Positions 16,736 to 23,450 of a DNA stretch of 28,838 nt are shown piece by piece (position 1 is the stretch's first letter; each line of letters starts with the position of its first letter). The position numbers were made by a program, and so were the translations under genes. The stretch comes from CAZHDI01 sp964531285. GTDB lineage: Bacteria > Pseudomonadota > Alphaproteobacteria > JAJFIK01. The stretch covers positions 1 through 28,838 of the forward strand of contig CAZHDI010000040.1 in NCBI GenBank assembly GCA_964531285.1, written 5' to 3'. The notes below the pieces were generated by a model. It was not told the origin of the DNA, searched no databases, and saw nothing but the letters and a program-made list of their open reading frames with translations.

Positions 16736-18234
16736 TGGTGCCCCCCGAATGGCTCGTCATCCTGCCGGTGGCCGGGCTCCTTCTGCTGTCGGGTCTCGGC
16801 GTCGTCTTCTGGCGCAACGCGGCGGCCCAGGCAGTCATCGGCATTGCCGGGGCGATCGCCATGCTCGTGACCGCCATTGCGCTGTTTCAGCATGTCTGGG
16901 TCAATGGCCCGGTCGCCATGGCCATGAGCGGCTGGGACGCGCCGTTCGGCATCGTGCTGGTCGCCGATATGTTCAGTGCCGGGCTGGTGCTCGTCACCGC
17001 GATCATCGGCGTGCTGATCACGCTCTTTGCGCTCGGCACGATCGATCCGCAGACCCGGTCCTATGGGTTCTATCCCATGGTGCTGGCGCTGCTCGCGGGC
17101 GTCGCGGGTGGGTTCCTGACCGGCGATGTGTTCAATCTTTATGTGTGGCTCGAGGTCATGCTGATCTCGTCCTTCGGCCTTCTGGTCCTGGGCGGATCGC
17201 GGGAGCAGATCGACGGCGCGGTGAAATACGCGGCGGTCAATCTGGTGGCCACCACCTTGTTCCTGGTCGCGACCGGCCTGCTTTACGGCGTGACGGGCAC
17301 GCTCAATATGGCGGATCTGTCCGGGGTCGTCGCCGAGATCGGCATGACGCCGACGCTTCAGGTCGTGGCCGCGCTCTATCTCGTGGCGCTCGGCATGAAA
17401 GCGGCGGCCTTCCCGCTCTTCTTCTGGCTGCCCGCCTCTTATCACACCCCGGCGCCGGTGGTCTCGGCGCTGTTCGCGGCGCTTTTGACCAAGGTGGGCG
17501 TCTATGCGCTCTATCGCGTTTTCACCCTGATCTTCCCGATGACCGATCTGTTCGCGGATGCGGTGCTTATCGTCGCGTTCGGCACCATGCTGTTCGGCGC
17601 GCTCGGGGCCCTGGCGCAGACGGATTTGCGCCGCATGGTGGCGTTCCTGGTGATCGCCGGCATCGGCTATATGCTGGTCGGGCTGGGCCTGGGCGGGTCC
17701 ATGGCCTTTACCGGGTCGATCACCTATTTCGTCCATTCCATGCTGATCACGGCGGCCCTGTTCATGGCCGCCGGCCTCGCGCGCTGGATCGGCGGCAGCA
17801 CGCTCATCGGCGAGATCGGCGGCGTGTATCGCGCCGCACCGCTGTTTGCCATGCTGGTGCTGTGCGCTGTTCTGGCCATGGGCGGTATGCCGCCGTTTAG
17901 CGGGTTGTGGCCCAAGATCATTCTGATCAAGGCCGGTCTCGATGCCGAAGCGGTCTGGACCATTGTCTTTATTCTTGTGTCCGCGTTTGTCACCCTGGCT
18001 GCCTTGGGCCGGGCCTTCGCGCTTGGGATCTGGCGCGACCGCGAAGACGATGCGCCGCCGGTCGAGGCCGCGCGGTTGCCGGCCGGCGCGGTTGTGTCCT
18101 TTGCTATGCTGGTCGTCCTGACCACTGCGATCGGCGTCTGGCCGGCGCCTTTGGTCGAATTCGCCGAGCGCGCGGCGGACGGGCTTCTGGATCCAGGCGC
18201 TTATACCGGCGCCGTTCTCGGCGATGCACGGTAA
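16732..18234 (+). CDS. mrpD: Mrp/Mnh antiporter subunit D
   Basis: A 500-residue NuoM/NuoN-like proton-channel subunit with about fourteen membrane helices. The conserved channel residues are visible: Glu141 in YVWLEVMLISS, Lys223 in LGMKAAAFPLFFWLP, and Lys254 in LLTKVGVYAL; these match the residues essential in Bacillus MrpD by position. Translation is coupled to mrpC through an ATGA overlap. A GGGAGGAG site 12 bp after it serves mrpE, so the operon continues. Together with subunit A this forms the ion-translocating core. Confidence 0.95.
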   Translation: MMVPPEWLVILPVAGLLLLSGLGVVFWRNAAAQAVIGIAGAIAMLVTAIALFQHVWVNGPVAMAMSGWDAPFGIVLVADMFSAGLVLVTAIIGVLITLFALGTIDPQTRSYGFYPMVLALLAGVAGGFLTGDVFNLYVWLEVMLISSFGLLVLGGSREQIDGAVKYAAVNLVATTLFLVATGLLYGVTGTLNMADLSGVVAEIGMTPTLQVVAALYLVALGMKAAAFPLFFWLPASYHTPAPVVSALFAALLTKVGVYALYRVFTLIFPMTDLFADAVLIVAFGTMLFGALGALAQTDLRRMVAFLVIAGIGYMLVGLGLGGSMAFTGSITYFVHSMLITAALFMAAGLARWIGGSTLIGEIGGVYRAAPLFAMLVLCAVLAMGGMPPFSGLWPKIILIKAGLDAEAVWTIVFILVSAFVTLAALGRAFALGIWRDREDDAPPVEAARLPAGAVVSFAMLVVLTTAIGVWPAPLVEFAERAADGLLDPGAYTGAVLGDAR

Positions 18235-18246
18235 GGGAGGAGCGGG

Positions 18247-18720
18247 ATGCGCACGGTTTCTTGGCTGCTCTTTCTGGTGATCTTCTGGGCCGGCATCACT
18301 GCCGCGCACACGCCCAGCGGCGTGGCCACCGGGCTGGTCGTGGCCCTTGTCGCGGTGTGGTTCATCCGGCACCGGATCGGCCGGCTGCCGATGCTCATTC
18401 ATCCCTGGCATTTCACGGTGCTGGTCTTCACCTTCATTTGGGAACTGATCAAATCGGCCGTACGGGTCGCCGTGCAGGTGCTCAGCCCGCGCCTCAATGT
18501 TCATCCGGGCAATGTGGCGATCCCGCTCAGCACCGATCAGGATTTCGAAATCGCTGTTCTGGCCAATCTGATCACGCTCACACCAGGCACGCTGAGCGTC
18601 GATGTCTCGGCGGACAAATCAACGCTCTATATCCACGCGCTTGATGCCAGCGACCCCGATGCGGTGCGCCGCGACATCAAGCAGACATTCGAGACCAAGA
18701 TCATGAAGGCGTTCCGATGA
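18247..18720 (+). CDS. mrpE: Mrp/Mnh antiporter subunit E
   Basis: A 157-residue MnhE-domain protein. The N-terminus has two close hydrophobic segments (about 5-25 and 27-44), then a third near 54-75, followed by a soluble cytoplasmic region with NLITLTPGTLSVDV, the signature of MrpE, and an α/β tail. It has its own strong ribosome site, GGGAGGAGCGGG, 12 bp after the mrpD stop, the largest gap in the operon. Its last base overlaps the mrpF start (ATGA). The subunit is needed for full antiporter activity in studied systems. Confidence 0.94.
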   Translation: MRTVSWLLFLVIFWAGITAAHTPSGVATGLVVALVAVWFIRHRIGRLPMLIHPWHFTVLVFTFIWELIKSAVRVAVQVLSPRLNVHPGNVAIPLSTDQDFEIAVLANLITLTPGTLSVDVSADKSTLYIHALDASDPDAVRRDIKQTFETKIMKAFR

Positions 18721-19031
18721 TGGCTGATTTTCCCTGGCCGGACGGTTTTTTCGCTTGGTCCATGGCGATTTCCTATGCGCTCGTTCTGATCGCGTTCGTC
18801 GTCGCGCTGATCCGGCTCGTGCGGGGGCCGAGTGTCCCGGACCGGGTGGTCGCGCTCGATTTCCTGACCCTGGTGGGGATGAATTTCGTGGCGCTGACGG
18901 CCTTGGAGACTGCCCGTTATGCCTATCTCGATGTTGCCATCGCTCTCGGTCTGATCGGCTTTTTGTCCACGGTTGCCCTGGCGCGCTATGTGCTGCGCCG
19001 CTCCCAGCATGCGGAGAAGGTCCATGACTGA
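18717..19031 (+). CDS. mrpF: Mrp/Mnh antiporter subunit F
   Basis: A 104-residue subunit with three membrane helices; the RLVRGPSVPDRVVALD loop between helices one and two is diagnostic of MrpF/MnhF. Two adjacent ATG codons (18717 and 18720) could start it; the first overlaps the mrpE stop. The stop overlaps mrpG by eight bases. The family is bile-acid-exporter-like in older naming, but here it is clearly part of the antiporter operon. Confidence 0.94.
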   Translation: MMADFPWPDGFFAWSMAISYALVLIAFVVALIRLVRGPSVPDRVVALDFLTLVGMNFVALTALETARYAYLDVAIALGLIGFLSTVALARYVLRRSQHAEKVHD

Positions 19032-19413
19032 CACGTTGTTCGAGATCCTGTGCGGCGTTCTGGCCCTGCTCGGTGCCGGGTTTACGCTCCTGGCCGCCAT
19101 CGGCCTGATCCGGTTCCCGGATGTCTATTCGCGCATGCATGCGGCTACCAAGGCCGGCGTCATGGGCGGCGGCCTCGTGCTGATCGCGGTCGCCATCCAG
19201 GCCAGCGCGCTGGATGTCACCTTGCGGGCCCTGGCCGGCGTCGTCTTTCTGATCATCACCGGGCCCATCGCGGCGCATCTTCTGGGCCGGGCGGCTTATA
19301 CGGCGGGCGTGCCGTTGTGGTCGGGCGGCAATGGCGATGAGCTGAAGGGCCGCTACCGCGACAAGGCCGAGGCGCCCGAAGGCGCCGGCCTGCGCGCCGC
19401 CGATTACGAATAA
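19024..19413 (+). CDS. mrpG: Mrp/Mnh antiporter subunit G
   Basis: A 129-residue subunit with three membrane helices. The loop GLIRFPDVYSRMHAATKAG is the MnhG/PhaG hallmark, and a helix with FLIITGPIAAHLLGRAAY follows. The start at 19024 is chosen because it opens the first helix and overlaps the mrpF stop by eight bases; the frame is open 17 codons upstream inside mrpF. A charged tail of about 35 residues ends the protein. It closes the operon; no strong terminator is visible directly after it. Confidence 0.94.
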   Translation: MTDTLFEILCGVLALLGAGFTLLAAIGLIRFPDVYSRMHAATKAGVMGGGLVLIAVAIQASALDVTLRALAGVVFLIITGPIAAHLLGRAAYTAGVPLWSGGNGDELKGRYRDKAEAPEGAGLRAADYE

Positions 19414-19544
19414 TCAGGTCCGTCGCGCGCCGTACCGGGCGGCGGGGCAATTCAACAGGTGATAAAACCGCAAGGCCGCGCAGGCTTCGTCTGGCGCGCA
19501 CAGCGATTATTGCTTTTTTTACTTGAAATGAAGACAACGGATTT

Positions 19545-19563
19545 ATAGCTTCGCAAAAGCTAT
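19545..19563. promoter_or_regulatory. Perfect inverted repeat in the mucR leader, candidate operator
   Basis: ATAGCTT and AAGCTAT pair perfectly around CGCAA, 47 bp before the MucR-family ATG. The stretch is AT-rich, unlike its surroundings, and a weak TTGAAA (19523-19528) with TATAGC (19544-19549, 15-bp spacer) overlaps it. MucR/Ros proteins are known to bind AT-rich DNA and repress their own genes, so autoregulation here is a reasonable inference. Confidence 0.45.
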
Positions 19564-19609
19564 CAAGCACATCCCAGGGCAAGATTTGAACAAAGAAAGA
19601 ATACGACCA

Positions 19610-20035
19610 ATGACAATCGAATTCTCCAAATCAGAGCTTGTCGACATGACCGCCGGTATTGTCGCAGCCTATGTGGGCAACAATGTCGTCGGGTCGAATG
19701 AATTGCCGGTGCTGATCCAACAGGTGTATGGCGCCCTTCAGGATGCCACGCGCGCCGAGCCCGAGGAGCGCAGCGAGCCGCTGAAGCCGGCGGTCAGCCC
19801 TAAAAAATCGGTGTTTCCGGACTACATTGTTTGTCTTGAAGACGGCAAGCAGTTCAAGTCGCTCAAGCGGCATCTGCGGACCCATTACAATCTCTCGCCC
19901 GAGGAATACCGCGAGAAATGGGGCCTTCCGAAAGACTATCCGATGGTCGCCCCGAACTATGCCGAGGCCCGCTCGCAGCTTGCCAAGCAAATGGGGCTGG
20001 GCCAGAAGGGCCGGACCCGCAAGAAGAAAAACTGA
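19610..20035 (+). CDS. mucR: MucR/Ros-family zinc-finger transcriptional regulator
   Basis: A 141-residue, H-NS-like global regulator family of alphaproteobacteria; members bind AT-rich promoters. The zinc site is C75-x2-D78-x9-H88-x3-H92 within CLEDGKQFKSLKRHLRTH, the Cys-Asp-His-His variant known for MucR. The N-terminal helical region (1-45) is the usual oligomerisation part, and the C-terminus from YNLSPEEYREKWGLP to the KKK tail is typical. The ATG at 19610 gives the family's normal length; a TTG eight codons upstream is possible. The leader carries an AT-rich inverted repeat. Targets here are unknown; close paralogues exist in the family, so the symbol is used at family level. Confidence 0.92.
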   Translation: MTIEFSKSELVDMTAGIVAAYVGNNVVGSNELPVLIQQVYGALQDATRAEPEERSEPLKPAVSPKKSVFPDYIVCLEDGKQFKSLKRHLRTHYNLSPEEYREKWGLPKDYPMVAPNYAEARSQLAKQMGLGQKGRTRKKKN

Positions 20036-20094
20036 ACGGCCCCGCCGATCCGGCGGCCGGATTTCCGCGGGCTTATCTCTGCCGGTCTTTGATC

Positions 20095-20706
20095 TCAGCC
20101 GGTTTGACGGGCCGGGCCGCGGAACCAAGCCAGGATCATGGCTTCATTCTCTCCGGCGGCCTCAAGCGCCATGCTGGCCGGCGTCGGCCAACCCGGTTCG
20201 AACAGGCTCTCGGTTTCATCCCGGAAAGTATCGGTCCGGCCTCCGAACGCTTGGGTCAGGGCCGCCATGCCGTCATTGCCATGCAGGCACCGCACATAGA
20301 TCTTTTGATAAAGACGGTTGCGTGCGGCGATCAGGAGGCGTGCAAGCATGCGCCGTCCGTGACCGGCCTGCTGATGCTCCCCATCGACCGACAGGGCGGC
20401 ACTCGCGGTCAGCGGCCAGCGCCAGTCGAGCGGTGTGAGCATGGCGCAGCCTTTCAGGTCGCCCGCGATCATGAGCCCGAAGACCGTTTCGCGCATCCAG
20501 TCGATCCGGGCGCAATAGGCGGCGATCTCCGCATCGCTGACGGTGCGCCCAAAGCGAAACTGGCGATCCTGCGCGCTCAGGCGCTGCAAATGCGCCTCGA
20601 CCCGTCCGGCCTCCGCCGGCCACACGCGGCGCAGGGCACCGGCTTCGCTCGGCGGCGTTGGTGTGGGCAACGCGAAGGGCAGGGCAGCATGGGAACGCAA
20701 AGGCAT
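20095..20706 (-). CDS. GNAT-family N-acetyltransferase
   Basis: A 203-residue protein with the GCN5-related acetyltransferase fold. A β-strand segment with FGLMIAGDLKGCAML (76-90) is followed by a strand ending SAALSVDGE, and the acetyl-CoA pyrophosphate loop is QQAGHGRRMLARLL (112-125, Q-x-x-G-x-G). The IYVRCLHGNDGMAALTQAFGG stretch completes the fold. The ATG at 20706 was chosen as the first sensible start; the open frame upstream reads across the next gene. It diverges from the large anchored protein at 20861. Acceptor substrate is unknown. Confidence 0.85.
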   Translation of the reverse strand: MPLRSHAALPFALPTPTPPSEAGALRRVWPAEAGRVEAHLQRLSAQDRQFRFGRTVSDAEIAAYCARIDWMRETVFGLMIAGDLKGCAMLTPLDWRWPLTASAALSVDGEHQQAGHGRRMLARLLIAARNRLYQKIYVRCLHGNDGMAALTQAFGGRTDTFRDETESLFEPGWPTPASMALEAAGENEAMILAWFRGPARQTG

Positions 20707-20860
20707 AACGACGACGAACCTATTAAAACGGTGTACGATACGCGGGTTGGTGCATGCGCGCAGCTTAGTGCATGTTGCCGCCTGCGCAAACCGATGAGGC
20801 CGGATCAATCCTGGCGCGCCTGCGTGCGTTTGGGCTGAGGGCCGCGAGAACGACAGATCC

Positions 20861-22714
20861 ATGGCTCCATCACGGAAAGCTCGGAAACACAATAAGACCA
20901 GCGAACCGGCACGGGCCACCTCCGGCGCCGCAGCGGGCTGGTCCGGTTTCTGGCCGGGCGTTGTTCTGCTCTTTCTGCTGACGATCGGCTTGGCGTTGCA
21001 ACCATTCTTGTGGCAGGACGACACCGCGTCCGAGCCGTCCCGGTCGGACTGCGCCGTATGCCAATCATTCACGGCTTGGGCCGATACCTACCGGGCGGCC
21101 GGCGAATCCGCCGGGGCGGCCGGCAGACTCGTGCGGGTTTTGGCCCAGAGCATGACTGAGGCGCGGGACTCGTGCCGGCGCGGGGGTCTGTGCCCGCCTT
21201 CGAGAGACCAAACCGGAACCGGCACGGACGCCGATTGCGGTCCGGGCGATGATCTTAAGACGGATGACCGGGCGGTTGCGGCGGCGCTGGATCATGTCAA
21301 CCGCTTCACCCAGGCCTGTCTCGGCCATGCCTGTCCGGTTCTCGATTGCGATGGGTTCAATGGCTTGCGCGCCCGGCTCGATGCGGCGGACCAGGCGGTT
21401 GCGGTCATGGCCGCATTGCCGCCCTCCGCCGTGCGTCCGCGCGGTGCCGTGGCCGAGACCGCGTTGGGCCGGGCGGCGTTGGATCTCAGCCGGACGCTGC
21501 GCGATCTACCCCGGGCGACCGCCGCCCATCTGGTCGATCCGGACGCAGCCCCGGCCGATCTCCTGGCCCTGCTGACCGCGCGCCGGGACGAGGCCGCGGC
21601 NNNNNNNNNNNNNNNNNNNNNNNNNNNNNNNNNNNNNNNNNNNNNNNNNNNNNNNNNNNNNNNNNNNNNNNNNNNNNNNNNNNNNNNNNNNNNNNNNNNN
21701 GCCATGGGCACGGCCCAGGCGGATGTTCTCAAGGCGGTCTTGCGCCTCGAACACGATCTGACGGCCGCGCCCATCATTGCTGCCGCGCTGGACCCGGACG
21801 GTGGGGCGGCGGTCCAGACCCCGGCCTGTGCGGCCCGCATGAACCGCGCCGCCGATATGGCCGCACGGATCAGCCGGGCACGCGTGGCCTTGAGCCAGTG
21901 CGCCGTGCGGGCCGCCTGTCCGGCAGCGGATAATCCGCCCGGTGATCTTGCCACCGGGCTCGATCCCTTGAGCGATGCCGCGCGCCGGCTCGATGTGGCG
22001 ATCGACGCTTTGCCGGCCCTGGCCGCCCTTGATCTGCGCGAAGACTCGGCGGTGAGCTTGGTGACGGACCGGACCCGCTATCGGGCCGGTGAGGCCATGC
22101 GGGTCACGCTGGCAGCCGAGGCAGCGGTCTGCACGGCTGAGCCCGGAGCGTGGCTTGGCGTCCTGGAGGCCGCCCGTCCGGACGATGCAGCGCAAGGCCT
22201 GGAGCGCGGCGACGAGGCCAAAGTGCGCCTTGTGGCCCGGCGGTCGGTGACGGGTCTCGGTCTTCAAGGTGCTGGGCGCACCTCGGTGCTGCTGGCGGCG
22301 CCGGATGTGCCGGGGACCTACGATCTCAAGACCTTCGCCCCCGAGGCACGCGGCGGCGCCGAAACGGCGGCGGTCCGGATCGATGTCGATCCGTCACCGG
22401 ATCACTGCGACGGGTTCACCGGGATCTGGCGGACCAATTTCGGCACCCTGCGGATGGTCGAGCGTGACGGGATCGTGCGGGGGAGCTACCGCCGCTCGCC
22501 CGACTCCCGGGCCGGATTCCTGACCGGCCGCGTCGATGGTACGATCCTGACCGGTCATTGGGAATCCGAACTGGGCCGGGGCGGCACGCGGATGATCCTG
22601 GAGCGGGACGGGCAAGGGTTCCGGGGCACCTGGAGCCACTTGCCGGACAGTTACGGCGGCAACGGCCCCTGGTCGGGCGCTTGTGCCTTTCCGCCGGCGG
22701 ATCGTCAGGAATAA
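20861..22714 (+). CDS. Large membrane-anchored protein, unknown function (contains sequence gap)
   Basis: I do not recognise this protein of about 617 residues; 34 are hidden by the N run and the true length is uncertain. A basic N-terminus and one membrane helix (31-50) put the rest outside the cytoplasm. Helical stretches end three times in a C-x(4-5)-C-P element: C105/C111, C153/C158 and C347/C353. Residues about 396-510 look like a β-sandwich (DRTRYRAGEAMRVTL then GTYDLKTF). Residues 518-607 hold three β-hairpin repeats with G-x-W/Y ends (FTGIWRTNF, ILTGHWESE, FRGTWSHL), like a lipocalin-type sheet. The reading frame is kept across the gap, which is a one-in-three event by chance. Its stop overlaps the XRE gene by 10 bp on the other strand. 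Confidence 0.72.
   Translation: MAPSRKARKHNKTSEPARATSGAAAGWSGFWPGVVLLFLLTIGLALQPFLWQDDTASEPSRSDCAVCQSFTAWADTYRAAGESAGAAGRLVRVLAQSMTEARDSCRRGGLCPPSRDQTGTGTDADCGPGDDLKTDDRAVAAALDHVNRFTQACLGHACPVLDCDGFNGLRARLDAADQAVAVMAALPPSAVRPRGAVAETALGRAALDLSRTLRDLPRATAAHLVDPDAAPADLLALLTARRDEAAXXXXXXXXXXXXXXXXXXXXXXXXXXXXXXXXXXAMGTAQADVLKAVLRLEHDLTAAPIIAAALDPDGGAAVQTPACAARMNRAADMAARISRARVALSQCAVRAACPAADNPPGDLATGLDPLSDAARRLDVAIDALPALAALDLREDSAVSLVTDRTRYRAGEAMRVTLAAEAAVCTAEPGAWLGVLEAARPDDAAQGLERGDEAKVRLVARRSVTGLGLQGAGRTSVLLAAPDVPGTYDLKTFAPEARGGAETAAVRIDVDPSPDHCDGFTGIWRTNFGTLRMVERDGIVRGSYRRSPDSRAGFLTGRVDGTILTGHWESELGRGGTRMILERDGQGFRGTWSHLPDSYGGNGPWSGACAFPPADRQE
21601..21700. other. Assembly gap of 100 N
   Basis: Exactly 100 undetermined bases, the customary length for a scaffold gap of unknown size. 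It lies inside the large anchored protein gene, so that gene's length and the continuity of its frame are not secure. Confidence 0.98.
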
Positions 22715-23265
22715 CTGATCCGCATGGCAATTTTGGCGGCCCAGTCGAGCGCCGCATCGGTCAGGCAATCCTGACCCGTCTCAAGCGGTACGAGCGTAAA
22801 CCGGTCCGTGCCCGCCATAATCAGACGGCCAAGCCGCACGGGCCCGTCCGCGGGTTTCACCAGCGCATTGTGTCCGGCGACACCGATCATCTGCGCCCCC
22901 TCCTGCTTGGCACCGATCAGCACGTCTCCGGCGGCGTACGGACCGGCCGGAACGGTGAGGCGGACGGAAACGAGCGCGCCCGGCGGCGGGGTCAACAGGA
23001 TGGGCGCGGCGGTCTCGGCGCCGTGCGCGATTCCGAACCGGTCCAGATCGCCCAGGCACGGGATCTCGGCTGCCTGGGTCGTGCCCAGCAGGGTGCCCGG
23101 TTCTACGTCGTACAGATCGCCGAATTTGTGCAGCCACTCGGCGGAGAGCGTGATCAGCGCGTTTTCGAGCCGCGATACGGTCTGAGCGGTGGTGCCCAGC
23201 GCCGTGGCGACTTCTGTCAGGGTGAGGTCCTTGGAGCGGCGGAGCTGTCTGAGGCGGTTCTGCAT
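22705..23265 (-). CDS. XRE-family regulator with S24-like C-terminal domain
   Basis: A 186-residue transcription regulator. Residues 3-61 are a Cro/CI-type helix-turn-helix (RRSKDLTLTEVATALGTTAQ, then TVSRLEN as recognition helix). The C-terminal part, with PYAAGDVLIGAKQEG and VKPADGPVRLGRLI, resembles the S24/LexA-like β-domain, but no Gly-Asp-Ser nucleophile motif is visible, so self-cleavage is unlikely. ATG at 23265 follows a GAGAGGG ribosome site; an upstream GTG at 23283 lacks one. It diverges from the DnaA domain IV-like gene, and the shared 185-bp region holds three phased ACGTTA elements that are candidate operators. Its function in the cell is not readable. Confidence 0.85.
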   Translation of the reverse strand: MQNRLRQLRRSKDLTLTEVATALGTTAQTVSRLENALITLSAEWLHKFGDLYDVEPGTLLGTTQAAEIPCLGDLDRFGIAHGAETAAPILLTPPPGALVSVRLTVPAGPYAAGDVLIGAKQEGAQMIGVAGHNALVKPADGPVRLGRLIMAGTDRFTLVPLETGQDCLTDAALDWAAKIAMRISYS

Positions 23266-23298
23266 CTCGGCCCTCTCTTTCACATGAGGAGGAAAGTG

Positions 23299-23364
23299 AC
23301 GTTAAAAATTCGCATATCACGTTATCCACAGGCCCTAGAAAAGATGTATACAAGGTTAACGTTA
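23299..23364. promoter_or_regulatory. Three ACGTTA elements at 20- and 40-bp spacing
   Basis: ACGTTA occurs at 23299-23304, 23319-23324 and 23359-23364, always on the plus strand, with starts exactly 20 and 40 bp apart, roughly whole helical turns. The third is part of the palindrome TAACGTTA (23357-23364) and overlaps the proposed -35 of the DnaA-like gene. The elements look like operators; the divergent XRE regulator is the obvious candidate ligand. Confidence 0.55.
23322..23330 (+). promoter_or_regulatory. Perfect DnaA box
   Basis: TTATCCACA is the exact consensus nonamer bound by DnaA domain IV. A related TTATACACG lies at 23380-23388. The box stands in the AT-rich region between the XRE gene and the DnaA domain IV-like gene, overlapping the second ACGTTA element. 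Confidence 0.7.
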
Positions 23365-23384
23365 CGGGTCGCGGAAATTTTATA
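23356..23384 (+). promoter_or_regulatory. Candidate promoter of the DnaA domain IV-like gene
   Basis: TTAACG (23356-23361) and TTTATA (23379-23384) are 17 bp apart. The start point would be near 23391, giving a leader of about 60 nt. A TAACGTTA palindrome covers the -35 and a DnaA-box-like sequence covers the -10, so repression by binding there would be straightforward. Confidence 0.45.
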
Positions 23385-23450
23385 CACGGTTTTCCGTCGA
23401 TCTGAAGCGAAATCCGGGGGGCCGGGTCTTACATCGATCGAAGGTGCGCG

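Noticed and set aside
19469..19520. An intrinsic terminator of the mrp operon before the T7 run at 19514-19520
   Set aside because: The best stem is imperfect (one bulge) and ends about 15 nt before the T run; too weak to call.
23284..23450. A replication origin
   Set aside because: Only one perfect DnaA box and one or two weak ones, no dnaN, gidA, hemE or parAB genes nearby and no long AT-rich unwinding element; a regulatory site is more likely.
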